Position numbers and translations under genes: made by a program | The notes under the pieces: generated by a model | Database searches by the model: none | What the model was told of the DNA's origin: nothing | The model's input: only the letters and a program-made list of their open reading frames with translations | Shown here: positions 24,921-32,643 of the stretch, in pieces | How positions within the stretch are numbered: the stretch's first letter is position 1 | Layout of the letters: every line of letters begins with the position of its first letter | Source: JBEVNR01 sp040507985 | GTDB lineage: Bacteria; Pseudomonadota; Alphaproteobacteria; Rickettsiales; UBA6187 | Length of the DNA stretch: 43,473 nucleotides | NCBI GenBank assembly: GCA_040507985.1 | Contig: JBEVNR010000032.1 | Span: forward strand, 1 to 43,473 | Reading direction: 5' to 3'

Positions 24921-25415
24921 GTGGTGACGGCGCGATTGTTTGCGGCAGCGTGTGTTTTTTCCTTTGCCTGCGGCGGAGGGGTCACTTTTGCGCGCGCAAG
25001 CGACGATGAGGACGGGGAAAAATTGCCTTTTTATGCCTCCACCCGTTCCGACAAGGTGAACGTACGCACCGGCCCGAACGTACGCTACCCCATTCGATGG
25101 GTGTATAAGCGTAAATATTGGCCGGTAAAAGTCACGTCGGAATTTGAGCATTGGTATAAAATTTCGGACGCGCTGGGCGACGTCGGCTGGGTGCATAAAA
25201 CCTTGGTGACGGGAAAGCGTTATGTGGTGGTGGCGGGAGAGGCGCCCGCACCGGCGTACGACAATCCCGAAGCGGAAAAACGCCCGGCTTTTTTGATGGA
25301 ACCGGGAGTGGTCGCAAAATTAGAGGAAGAAGGATGCGCCGGCGATTGGTGCGCCGTCGACGCCGACGGCTATCGCGGGTGGACGTCCGCTTCCGCCTTG
25401 TGGGGCGCGCGGTGA
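24921..25415 (+). CDS. Secreted bacterial SH3-domain protein
   Basis: The product of about 164 residues begins with a signal-peptide-like stretch (AACVFSFACGGGVTFARAS). Two SH3-like units follow: the first with DKVNVRTGPNVRYPIRWVYK and GDVGWVHKTLV, the second with PGVVAKLEEEGCAGDWCAVD and YRGWTSASALW. This is the SH3_4/YgiM type seen in many alphaproteobacterial periplasmic proteins, thought to bind peptidoglycan or peptides. No ATG start is available; GTG 24921, GTG 24924 or TTG 24912 are possible and no Shine-Dalgarno decides. It lies 46 bases upstream of tolQ. Confidence 0.8.
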   Translation: MVTARLFAAACVFSFACGGGVTFARASDDEDGEKLPFYASTRSDKVNVRTGPNVRYPIRWVYKRKYWPVKVTSEFEHWYKISDALGDVGWVHKTLVTGKRYVVVAGEAPAPAYDNPEAEKRPAFLMEPGVVAKLEEEGCAGDWCAVDADGYRGWTSASALWGAR

Positions 25416-25461
25416 GTCGCGAAACCTATGAAAAAAGCAATTAACAGGTAAGGAAGTACTT

Positions 25462-26154
25462 ATGGAAAATTCCGCCGCTTCGGTCGATTTGTCGCTGATG
25501 ACGCTGATTATGCACGCCGACGTCGTGGTCAAGGGCGTGATGCTGTTGCTCGCCGTGTTTTCCGTCATGAGCTGGACGATTATTTTTCAAAAATGGACGG
25601 CGCTGAAATTGGCGCGTTTTCGCATGCAGCGCTTCGAGCGGCGCTACCATAATGCGGAATATCTCGAAAAATTCTACGAAAACGAACGGGCGCGGCAAGA
25701 CAATCCGTTGTCGGAAATGTTCGGCGTGGCCATGTACGAATATAATAAGGCTCTGCGCCAGCCGCAAGAGGCGACGACCGCCGCGCCGCAATCCGAGGCC
25801 ACGCGCGAACGCATGACGGTGGCGGTCGAGCGGGTGAAGGAGCGTGCGCTTGACCGCATGGAGCATAAATTAGGGTTTTTGGCGACGGTCGCCTCCTCCG
25901 CCCCGTTCATCGGCCTGTTCGGTACGGTGTGGGGGATCGTTCACAGCTTTCAATCCATCGCGGAGGCGAAAAACACCACGCTCGCCGTCGTCGCGCCCGG
26001 CATCGCCGAGGCGCTGCTGGCCACCGGCATCGGGTTGTTCGCCGCCATTCCCGCCGCGATTTTCTATAACGTTTTTAGCGGCGCGATTCGGCGCATCCAC
26101 AATAAAATGAACGTGTTCGCCGCCGAAGTGCCGGTGATTTTGTCGCAACGCTAA
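25462..26154 (+). CDS. tolQ: Tol-Pal system protein TolQ
   Basis: TolQ forms the proton-driven inner-membrane motor with TolR that energises TolA for outer-membrane constriction during division. The 230-residue protein has three membrane helices (about 18-40, 135-160 and 172-195), a large cytoplasmic loop after the first, and the family stretch FIGLFGTVWGIVHSF followed by IAEALLATGIGLFAAIPA. ybgC, which often precedes tolQ, is absent. ExbB is the main alternative, but the following tolR and tolA genes favour TolQ. Confidence 0.92.
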   Translation: MENSAASVDLSLMTLIMHADVVVKGVMLLLAVFSVMSWTIIFQKWTALKLARFRMQRFERRYHNAEYLEKFYENERARQDNPLSEMFGVAMYEYNKALRQPQEATTAAPQSEATRERMTVAVERVKERALDRMEHKLGFLATVASSAPFIGLFGTVWGIVHSFQSIAEAKNTTLAVVAPGIAEALLATGIGLFAAIPAAIFYNVFSGAIRRIHNKMNVFAAEVPVILSQR

Positions 26155-26177
26155 ACGTTAAGCAAAGGAGCGAGGCC

Positions 26178-26606
26178 ATGGGAGCGCCGTTATCGAAAGG
26201 GCATGAGTCGGCGCATAGGCCGCTAAGCGACATCAACGTTACCCCCATGGTGGACGTGATGCTCGTGCTCCTCATTATTTTTATGGTGACCGCGCCGATG
26301 ATGGTGACGGGCGTCGACCTGGAGTTGCCGGAATCGTCCGCCGGCGCGCTCGAGAAAAAAGAGGACACGCCGCTGACCGTTAGCGTGACTAAAGACGGCG
26401 CCGTCTATTTTATGGACGAACCTATTTCGGTGGACGAGATTTACGCCAAGGCGACGGCCATTAAAAAAAGTAAAAAGGATATCGACGCCGTGATTCGCGG
26501 CGATAAAAACGTGGATTACGGCGTGATGATGCAAGTGATCGCCGAAATTAACCGCGCCGGCTTTAGCGACATTTCGTTGCTTTCCGACGATAAGGCGAGC
26601 AGGTAA
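26178..26606 (+). CDS. tolR: Tol-Pal system protein TolR
   Basis: TolR is the single-span partner of TolQ. The 142-residue protein has the diagnostic DINVTPMVDVMLVLLIIFMV membrane segment, in which the Asp of MVDV is the proton-pathway residue, followed by a periplasmic domain ending near VIAEINRAGFSDISLL. AAAGGAG lies 11 bases before the ATG. It sits 23 bases after tolQ and 7 before tolA. Confidence 0.93.
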   Translation: MGAPLSKGHESAHRPLSDINVTPMVDVMLVLLIIFMVTAPMMVTGVDLELPESSAGALEKKEDTPLTVSVTKDGAVYFMDEPISVDEIYAKATAIKKSKKDIDAVIRGDKNVDYGVMMQVIAEINRAGFSDISLLSDDKASR

Positions 26607-26613
26607 TTTCGCC

Positions 26614-27564
26614 ATGCTCGAACGCCGCCCCGTCAGCCTGTCTCGCGCGTTTTTCTACGCCGTCGCGTTGCACGGCCTGTTGGTATTGGCGATAACGTTG
26701 CAATTTCAGCGTAAGGAAGAAAAATCGTCGCGTAAAATTCACGTGGCGCTGGCCTATAGCCCTACGCCGACCGACGGTGCGGTGCGCGTTCCCGATAAAA
26801 AAGAACTTCCCGCCCCTAAGCTCGCGCAAAAGCCGACGCCGCCGAAACCCGTTGAGCCAAAAAAAGAGGAACCGAAGAAACCGGAGCCTAAAAAGGAAGA
26901 ACCCAAAAAAGAGGAACCCAAGAAACCGGAACCCAAGCCCGAGCCGCCGAAGCCCGATCCTAAAAAGGAAGAGCCGAAAAAACCGGAACCAAAGCCTGAG
27001 CCTGCCAAACCCCAACCTAAAAAGGAAGAGCCGAAAAAACCGGAACCCAAGCCCGAACCGCCGAAACCTACGCCCCCGAAACCCGAAGAAAAAAAGCCGG
27101 AGCCTCCTAAAAAAGAAGATCCGCTCAAAAACATCGCGAACGCGCTCGAAAAGGAGAAGGAAAAAAAGAAAAACGACGACAAATTCGCCTCGATTGCCGA
27201 TATGCTGAACAACGCGCCGAAAACGCCGCAACCTCCGGAGGGCGGTCCGCCTCCGGCGGCAGGCGCGGACGAAGCGAATTTGATCAAGTCGCAAATCATG
27301 CAAAACTGGCAAGTACCGGTGGCTCTGGTCGACCAGAATCTGGCGGTGGAAGTGCTGGTGCGGCTGCGGCAAGACGGAACGGTGATTTCGGTCACGGAAA
27401 AAGGCGGCACCCGCAACGACCCGCGCTACGGCACGCTTCGCGACAGTGTGTGGCGCGCCGTATACCAAAGCGCGCCGTTCACCGGCCTGCCGGACGACAC
27501 CTATGACGGAAGTTACGGCTGGAATCAAGTTATCATCACCTTTTCGCCCTCCGACGCGGGGTAG
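26614..27564 (+). CDS. tolA: TolA-like envelope protein with Pro/Lys/Glu stalk
   Basis: The 316-residue protein has an N-terminal membrane anchor (about 12-30), then a rigid-looking stalk of Glu-Pro-Lys repeats (about 68-170), a Lys/Glu-rich helix (about 175-200) and a C-terminal TonB/TolA-type domain (about 220-316) with IMQNWQVPVALVDQNL and VRLRQDGTVISV. It would bridge the inner membrane motor to the outer membrane. E. coli TolA uses an Ala/Lys helix rather than a proline stalk, so this stalk is TonB-like, but gene order argues for TolA. tolB and pal do not follow. The stalk DNA contains exact direct repeats that could vary stalk length. Confidence 0.88.
   Translation: MLERRPVSLSRAFFYAVALHGLLVLAITLQFQRKEEKSSRKIHVALAYSPTPTDGAVRVPDKKELPAPKLAQKPTPPKPVEPKKEEPKKPEPKKEEPKKEEPKKPEPKPEPPKPDPKKEEPKKPEPKPEPAKPQPKKEEPKKPEPKPEPPKPTPPKPEEKKPEPPKKEDPLKNIANALEKEKEKKKNDDKFASIADMLNNAPKTPQPPEGGPPPAAGADEANLIKSQIMQNWQVPVALVDQNLAVEVLVRLRQDGTVISVTEKGGTRNDPRYGTLRDSVWRAVYQSAPFTGLPDDTYDGSYGWNQVIITFSPSDAG
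26959..27047 (+). repeat. Direct repeats in the tolA stalk
   Basis: A 32-base sequence starting CCTAAAAAGGAAGAG occurs exactly at 26959-26990 and again at 27016-27047, a shift of 57 bases (19 codons). Less exact copies extend upstream to about 26875. Gain or loss of a unit would keep the reading frame. Confidence 0.8.
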
Positions 27565-27724
27565 ATGCGTCTAAAAATATGCTGAGGAAACGTTCCAAGG
27601 GCGTAAGCTTATCCTTAAGCCCTCATGAATTCCCTTATTTTCCCTTAATGCGAGAACGAATAGAGTAAAAAAGAGCCATCCGCACTTTAATTTGCGAAAC
27701 ATTAACCCTACGTAGAGCTTTTCC

Positions 27725-27952
27725 ATGAAACCCGTCTATATCGTCGTCGTTCTTGCCGTTATCGCCGCCGTCGCTTTTGCCGCGATAAAAATCAACCATA
27801 AGCCCACCGCCGGAGAGCGTCTGGACAACGCCGTTCACGACGTGAGCGAAGGGTTGGAAAATGCGGGCGAAGAGTTGCAAAATCGCAACGCCGTCGAAAA
27901 AGCGGGCGACGCCATTGAAGACGCCGGCGAAAACATGCGTAAAAACAACTAA
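27725..27952 (+). CDS. Small single-pass membrane protein
   Basis: The 75-residue product has one N-terminal membrane helix (about 4-23) and an amphipathic, charged tail with ENAGEELQN and GDAIEDAGENM repeats that resemble each other. No named family is recognised. Its stop codon overlaps the start of the histidine kinase gene by one base (TAATG), so translation is probably coupled, and it may be an accessory membrane part of that signalling unit. Confidence 0.75.
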   Translation: MKPVYIVVVLAVIAAVAFAAIKINHKPTAGERLDNAVHDVSEGLENAGEELQNRNAVEKAGDAIEDAGENMRKNN

Positions 27953-30003
27953 TGGAAACCGATCCCATACCTAACGGCGTTTTTCCTTCTATATTGGTGT
28001 GCATAGATTCGCACCCGAAAAGTCCTGCGCTTCTGCGAGCCGCTGCCGCGAGGGCGAACGAAGTAGGGCAACCCGGCAAATGGACGGCGCTGTACGTCGA
28101 AACTAAAGAACATGCGACGCTGGACAAGGAGTCGCGCGACCGCCTTCGCGCCTATCTCTCGGCGGCGGAGCGCATGGGGGCCGAAACGTTGCGCATACGG
28201 CACGCGAGCTTGCCGCAATGCCTCGTCGAGTTAGTCGCCGAACGCGAGGGAGGCAAACGTCCTTTTGCGCAAGTCATTATCGGGCAAACGCGCCAAGACG
28301 GTTTCTTGTCGGATTTTCGTCCTTCCCTCGCGGAAAAAATCGCCAAAAAATTACGTAAATGCCGCAAAAACGTGCAAATATTGCAACTACAAGGTAAAAG
28401 GGAAAATGCAACGTGGGGCGAGCGTGCAAAAAACCTTGATTTTAGCTTCCGCAACATGGGTTTCGCGGTGTTGTCGGTGTTGTGCGCATGCGCATTGTCC
28501 GAAATTCTGCGCGCCGGCATGTCGGCGATGGAATGGCGCGTCAACGTGCATAACGTCACCGCGTTTTTTCTGATCGCCTGCATCATTACGGCGCTGCGTT
28601 TCGGATTGGGTCCGGGATTGGTGTCGGCCCTGCTCGGCTTTTCGGCCATCAATTATTTTTACGTCGCGCCGCTGCGCGGGTTTAATCTCGACCATTCGGC
28701 GGACAGCATTAACCTCGCCGTGTTTTTGCTTGCCGCCGTTTCCTTGTCGTTCATGGGCGCCTATAGCCGCTCTAACCATAAAAACCTCACGCGCAAAGAG
28801 AGGAAGGCCGAGGCGTTTTATAAAATTTACCGATTGACGGGGGCGGCGTCGGATCGCAACGAGGCGTTGTCGGTGTTGCATCGTGAATTAAAGCAATTGC
28901 TTGACGTGGAGTCGGTCTTTTTTCTGCCAAGCGCCCTCAATCCCGACGTACTTGAGCCGGCCTACCCTAAAGAGTCGCGATTGAACGAAACCGAATATGA
29001 ATTAATGGAATCCGCTTGGAAAAAGGAAACGCCCCACGGCATGGGAACGCTGCACCGCCCGGATTGCGCCTGGCGTTTCGAACCGCTGATTTCGGCCTCC
29101 GGCGTGCTTGGCGTTCTTGGCGTAAAAACAAAGGAAAATTTTTTGCCCGATATGGCCTCCGTGCGCTTGTTTTCGGGTCTTGCGGACCAAATCGCCAATA
29201 TTTTAGAGCGCATAGAACTGACGAAAATGATGGGTGAGAGCCGCATGCGAGAAGAGCGCGAAAAACTGCGCGTCATGCTTCTCTCCAGCGTGTCGCACGA
29301 CCTAAAAACGCCCCTTGCCTCTATTATCGGCAGCCTAAGCGTCTATAAGCGCATGCGTAAGTCCGGAAGGCTTACCACGGAAACGGAGGAAGAATTAACC
29401 GACACTGCGTTGGAAGAGGCGCAAAGGCTTGACAGCTTTATTTCAAATATTTTAGATATGACGCGCATCGAGAGCGGCCACATTGAATTTGACTTGGAAT
29501 GGAACGATCCCGCCGCTCCCGTCGAGGCGGTGAAACGGCGGTTGCGCACGCGGTTGCAGCGACGCGAACTCCGCGTCATTCCCTCTAAAAATGCGTGGGA
29601 AGTAAAAATGGACGCCATGATGACGGAGCAGGTATTACAAAATCTTATCGACAACGCCGTGAAATATTCTCCGGAAGGGAGCGAAATTGACGTCTCGTAC
29701 GGCGTGGACCACGATAACGAGCATTTTTACTATCGGGTGCGCGACCGGGGAAACGGCATACCCGAAGATAAGTTCGAGGCGGTGTTCGACAAGTACGAAC
29801 GTTTGCGCCAATCGGACAGTAAAGTGGCCGGAACGGGATTGGGGCTTGCGATTTGCCGCGCCGTCATGCATAAGCAAGGCGGTGACGCCGTCGTGCGCAA
29901 CCATCCGGAAGGAGGGGCAATTTTTACCGTGTTTTTTCCTTCCTATCGCCCAAAAAGCGACCTTCCCGATATTGACGACCCCGAAATAAGAGAGACAACA
30001 TGA
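27952..30003 (+). CDS. KdpD-like sensor histidine kinase lacking the KdpD domain
   Basis: The 683-residue inner-membrane kinase has a universal-stress-protein-like domain at its N-terminus (about 10-145), four membrane helices in a DUF4118-type block (about 168-272), a GAF-like domain (about 290-420), the dimerisation domain with His449 in SVSHDLKTPL, and an ATPase domain with NLIDNAVKYSPEG, DRGNGIP and GTGLGLAIC. This is the layout of KdpD minus its ~200-residue N-terminal ATP-binding KdpD domain. No kdpFABC potassium pump genes are nearby, so a potassium role is doubtful. It overlaps the response regulator gene by 4 bases (ATGA). Confidence 0.9.
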   Translation: METDPIPNGVFPSILVCIDSHPKSPALLRAAAARANEVGQPGKWTALYVETKEHATLDKESRDRLRAYLSAAERMGAETLRIRHASLPQCLVELVAEREGGKRPFAQVIIGQTRQDGFLSDFRPSLAEKIAKKLRKCRKNVQILQLQGKRENATWGERAKNLDFSFRNMGFAVLSVLCACALSEILRAGMSAMEWRVNVHNVTAFFLIACIITALRFGLGPGLVSALLGFSAINYFYVAPLRGFNLDHSADSINLAVFLLAAVSLSFMGAYSRSNHKNLTRKERKAEAFYKIYRLTGAASDRNEALSVLHRELKQLLDVESVFFLPSALNPDVLEPAYPKESRLNETEYELMESAWKKETPHGMGTLHRPDCAWRFEPLISASGVLGVLGVKTKENFLPDMASVRLFSGLADQIANILERIELTKMMGESRMREEREKLRVMLLSSVSHDLKTPLASIIGSLSVYKRMRKSGRLTTETEEELTDTALEEAQRLDSFISNILDMTRIESGHIEFDLEWNDPAAPVEAVKRRLRTRLQRRELRVIPSKNAWEVKMDAMMTEQVLQNLIDNAVKYSPEGSEIDVSYGVDHDNEHFYYRVRDRGNGIPEDKFEAVFDKYERLRQSDSKVAGTGLGLAICRAVMHKQGGDAVVRNHPEGGAIFTVFFPSYRPKSDLPDIDDPEIRETT

Positions 30004-30383
30004 CGTTAGAAAGCAAAAATATCGTAGCGATCGACGACACCGCGTCCATTCGGGCTTTTTTGCGCGTGTCATTGGAAGACGAAGGCGCAAAAGTATACGA
30101 AGCTTCCAACGCTCGCGAAGGGTTGGAGTTGTGCAAAAAAATTGCGCCGGACCTGGTGGTGCTCGATTTGGGGTTGCCCGACATGGACGGGCTGGACGTG
30201 TTGCCGCAAATTAAGGCGATGCAAAAAGACGGACGTCCTCCCGTGGTGGTGCTGACGGTGCGCAAGGGTAAAAAGACCATCGCCGAGGCCTACCAAAAAG
30301 GCGCCGACGCTTATCTTAGCAAGCCTTTTATGGTGGAAGACCTGCTGGAACTGATTGAAGATAAAATCAACGGAAAATTTTAA
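30000..30383 (+). CDS. Single-domain response regulator
   Basis: The 127-residue protein is a receiver domain and nothing more. The pocket residues are Asp12, Asp13, phosphoacceptor Asp56 (VVLDLGLPDMDG), Thr86 and Lys108 (YLSKPF). The wording LDLGLPDMDGLDVL is like KdpE, but the OmpR-type DNA-binding domain of KdpE is missing: the stop follows directly after the last receiver helix. It overlaps the kinase gene and is its probable partner. Output must be by protein interaction or by passing phosphate on. Confidence 0.92.
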   Translation: MTLESKNIVAIDDTASIRAFLRVSLEDEGAKVYEASNAREGLELCKKIAPDLVVLDLGLPDMDGLDVLPQIKAMQKDGRPPVVVLTVRKGKKTIAEAYQKGADAYLSKPFMVEDLLELIEDKINGKF

Positions 30384-30395
30384 GGAAAAATATAT

Positions 30396-30515
30396 ATGAT
30401 GCGCATTTTTTGCCTATGCTTGGCCGTCTCCTGCCTTGCGACCGGATGCTTGCCCCTTGCCGTCGGCGCGGGCGCGGCCGGCGGGGTGGTCGTGGGCAAG
30501 GAAATGGCCGATTAG
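30396..30515 (+). CDS. Tiny lipoprotein, 39 residues
   Basis: Starting at ATG 30396 with AAGGA upstream, the frame encodes a basic-start hydrophobic signal peptide, a lipobox LATGC with Cys18 as the lipidation site, and a glycine-rich tail GAGAAGGVVVGKEMAD. After processing only about 22 residues remain. It resembles entericidin-like or glycine-zipper small lipoproteins in style. It lies 12 bases after the response regulator gene, suggesting the same transcript. Confidence 0.65.
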   Translation: MMRIFCLCLAVSCLATGCLPLAVGAGAAGGVVVGKEMAD

Positions 30516-30525
30516 CGGAGTCCCC

Positions 30526-30951
30526 TTAAAAATTCGTCGCGCCCGATTGGTTGATCGTGTACGACGTCGCGGTTCCGTCCGATCCGGTATACGAGGCGCG
30601 CATCAAAAAATTGTCGCCGGCCGTTTGGGTAAGGCAATAGGTGACCCCTTGCTCGTTCAGCACGTTTTGCCCGCCGAACAACGAGGCGTTAATGGCGACG
30701 CGCCCGTCTCCCGCGCACGAGGCCGAAGGCGCGTAGTAGGAGGCGTGCGAGGCGAAATATTCCTGTTCCTGCATGTGCGTCGCGCGCAGCTTGTCTTTCA
30801 CTAGGTTCGCTTTGGTATTGTCGACGTATCCCGCGTAAATCGGGTAGGAAATGGCCGACAATATGCCGACGACGCCGACGCAGGTCATGAGTTCGATTAA
30901 GGTGAATCCTTCCCGGCGTTTTTTCGGGGCGGGCTTCTTTTTGCTTTTCAT
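30526..30951 (-). CDS. Type IV pilin-like protein (second, minor?)
   Basis: The product of about 141 residues has a basic leader ending at Gly followed by FTLIELMTCVGVVGILSA, the class III signal cut by prepilin peptidase and methylated at Phe, with Glu at mature position 5. The C-terminal domain has a cysteine pair (SASCAGD and VTYCLTQ) that could form the D-loop disulphide, as in PilE. The start is set at 30951, giving a 14-residue leader; an in-frame ATG at 31071 would add 40 residues, which is unlike normal pilin leaders. It is downstream of the other pilin gene on the same strand, separated by a hairpin. Confidence 0.85.
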   Translation of the reverse strand: MKSKKKPAPKKRREGFTLIELMTCVGVVGILSAISYPIYAGYVDNTKANLVKDKLRATHMQEQEYFASHASYYAPSASCAGDGRVAINASLFGGQNVLNEQGVTYCLTQTAGDNFLMRASYTGSDGTATSYTINQSGATNF

Positions 30952-31104
30952 GTATTCGTCGTACACGCCTGCCTTTGTCGGCACGACGAAAGACAGCGAG
31001 CGCTTCTTTTGCGCCCGGTCGGCGCGTTTCGCATATTTCAGCCATAGGCCGCGAGGTTTAATGACGTGCATGGCGACGGTAACGCTATAAGTTTTAATGT
31101 AAGG

Positions 31105-31139
31105 GCGGACGCCGAATCGGTCTTGCCGTCGGCGTCCGC
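31105..31139 (-). terminator. Strong hairpin between the two pilin genes
   Basis: GCGGACGCCGA (31105-31115) and TCGGCGTCCGC (31129-31139) form a perfect 11-bp stem with a 13-base loop, 16 bases beyond the stop of the upstream pilin gene. There is no clean U-tract, so it may be an attenuator or an RNA-stabilising hairpin that raises the level of the first pilin. Confidence 0.55.
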
Positions 31140-31155
31140 TTGGTAAGGAGAGAAA

Positions 31156-31620
31156 TTATTCTTTCGTGATGACGTCGGTATACACGTCGGTGTCCGTCTG
31201 CCCGTGCTTCGTCATTACCGTGACGGAGCTGCCCGTGCCGGTGATGCCGGTTTGGCCGGGCGTCAGCGCGGAGGCGGTGGTGGACGTCGCCGCCGCAAAG
31301 GCGCTGGGCGTGTACGGGTTGCGCATATTCACGGTGTTGTCGAAATACCCTTGAAACGCCGTCGCCCACGTCGCCGCGTTGGTGGTCGAGCAGGGAGTGT
31401 TGCCAACGACGCTCGTCGCCGCGCCGGCCGAGCATTTCGCGAATTCGCTCGAAATCAGGTTGATGACGTTGCGATGGTTGCTTTTGGCGCCGTTTTCCTT
31501 TGCCTGGGCTTGGTAGCCTTGGTATTGCGGAATGGCGACGGCGGCCAATATGCCGAGAATCGCCACGACGATGAGCAATTCTATCAGCGTAAAGCCTTCC
31601 TCTACTTTTTTACTAAACAT
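31156..31620 (-). CDS. Type IV pilin, probable major subunit
   Basis: The 154-residue prepilin has a 9-residue leader MFSKKVEEG, then FTLIELLIVVAILG and AAVAIPQYQGY, a textbook type IVa pilin N-terminus with Glu5. Cysteines in FAKCSAG and NTPCSTT may pair. The rest is Thr/Ala/Ser-rich, typical of exposed pilin surface. AGGGGA lies upstream of ATG 31620, and a promoter is visible at 31723-31751. The prepilin peptidase gene is divergent from it. No pilus assembly ATPase or secretin gene is in the window. Confidence 0.92.
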   Translation of the reverse strand: MFSKKVEEGFTLIELLIVVAILGILAAVAIPQYQGYQAQAKENGAKSNHRNVINLISSEFAKCSAGAATSVVGNTPCSTTNAATWATAFQGYFDNTVNMRNPYTPSAFAAATSTTASALTPGQTGITGTGSSVTVMTKHGQTDTDVYTDVITKE

Positions 31621-31646
31621 GGTATATAATCCCCTTTCTGTGGAAT

Positions 31647-31663
31647 GCGTCCCCTCCGGACGC
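31647..31663 (-). promoter_or_regulatory. Hairpin in the pilin leader
   Basis: GCGTCC and GGACGC form a 6-bp stem with a 5-base loop about 10 bases upstream of the pilin Shine-Dalgarno. It would lie at the 5' side of the message and could affect stability or ribosome access. Confidence 0.4.
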
Positions 31664-31722
31664 AAGAAACTGTATTACTTATAGGACTTGGAATAGAAAA
31701 CGCATTATTGTTTTCTATTGTA

Positions 31723-31751
31723 TTTATACCACGATTTTATCGTTATAGCAA
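31723..31751 (-). promoter_or_regulatory. Pilin promoter, sigma-70 type
   Basis: On the minus strand TTGCTA (31746-31751) and TATAAA (31723-31728) are separated by exactly 17 bases, about 103 bases upstream of the major pilin start. I looked for the sigma-54 pattern (GG-N10-GC) usual for pilA genes and did not see one. Confidence 0.6.
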
Positions 31752-31787
31752 TAATTTAGTTTATTTTTTAACTAAAAAGGATACCAC

Positions 31788-32531
31788 ATGGACGTAACGT
31801 TTTTTTTACGTTTGGCGTTTCAGGCGTTATTGGCGGACGCATTTTTTCGGCTGGCGAAAGGGTGCGTCGCCTTGTACGGGCGCGAGGAGTGGAACTTCAC
31901 CTTGCGCGACTACGTGCGTGAAACGGTAAAACACGCAGCGGAATACGCGCCGACCGCGCCGAAAGGGCGCGCCTTGCCGACGTCGTTCGCCTATTGGGCT
32001 TTTTTAGGGCTTGCCGCCGCGTGCGTTTTCGCCGCCGACGCGGCGTTTCCGGAGGCGCCGCTCAAATCTGCCTATGCGGCGCTGCTGGCGCTGCCGTTGC
32101 TTTCCATGGGGTACGTCGATATAAAATTGCAGTATCTGCCCGATTTCATCATGGCCGTCGCCGTCGCTCTGTCGCTGGCGCAAACGGCCGGGGAGGTTTT
32201 TTTGCCGTGGAAAGCCTCGCTGGCGGGAGGCGCCGTAGGATTTGGGCTGATGTGGGGAATAAACGCCGTTTTTAAGCTTGTGCGCAAAAAAGACGGCATG
32301 GGCGCCGGCGATTTTAAGCTGACGGGGACGCTGGGACTATGGCTGGGCGTCGCGCCCTTGCCGTATTTGTTGTTCCTTTCGTCTTTTATCGGCCTAAGCG
32401 GCGCGATAGGGGCGGGAATCATGTCGCGCTCCGGCGTTCCCCGCCGCTTTGCCTACGGCCCGGCCTTGGCGCTTGCCGGCTATGCCCTCATATTGCTGCG
32501 CGACATTGCGGGAAAATACGGCCTGTGGTAG
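31788..32531 (+). CDS. Prepilin peptidase (A24 family)
   Basis: This inner-membrane aspartic peptidase removes prepilin leaders; the two pilins next to it are the natural substrates. The 247-residue product has the catalytic aspartates Asp111 (MGYVDIKLQYLPD) and Asp175 (GMGAGDFKL). The N-terminal ~65 residues are not like the methyltransferase domain of classical PilD and contain no CxxC pairs, so N-methylation may be missing or different. About six membrane helices follow from residue 67. AAGGA upstream of ATG 31788 supports the start. Confidence 0.88.
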   Translation: MDVTFFLRLAFQALLADAFFRLAKGCVALYGREEWNFTLRDYVRETVKHAAEYAPTAPKGRALPTSFAYWAFLGLAAACVFAADAAFPEAPLKSAYAALLALPLLSMGYVDIKLQYLPDFIMAVAVALSLAQTAGEVFLPWKASLAGGAVGFGLMWGINAVFKLVRKKDGMGAGDFKLTGTLGLWLGVAPLPYLLFLSSFIGLSGAIGAGIMSRSGVPRRFAYGPALALAGYALILLRDIAGKYGLW

Positions 32532-32563
32532 GATTTTCAGGTTTTTTGACGCCGTTATTCATG

Positions 32564-32588
32564 CAATAAAAAATTTGTTTTTTTATTG
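32564..32588. terminator. A/T hairpin between convergent genes
   Basis: CAATAAAAAA (32564-32573) and TTTTTTATTG (32579-32588) are perfect complements with a 5-base loop. It sits in the ~110-base gap where the prepilin peptidase gene and the cysteine-rich gene converge. The stem is weak in GC but symmetrical, with U-runs in both directions. Confidence 0.4.
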
Positions 32589-32643
32589 TGGGCGCATGAC
32601 CGGGCCTGCCGGATATGCGCGTTGCGCGAAGGATTCGTCGAGG

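Noticed and set aside
26563..27528. Phe/Arg-repeat and Gly/Phe/Ser-repeat frames opposite tolA
   Set aside because: They arise from the reverse complement of the Glu-Pro-Lys repeat and have no start signals. tolA is supported by its operon and domains.
27952..30383. Reading the kinase and regulator as KdpDE potassium control
   Set aside because: The KdpD ATP-binding domain, the DNA-binding domain of KdpE and the kdpFABC genes are all missing here.
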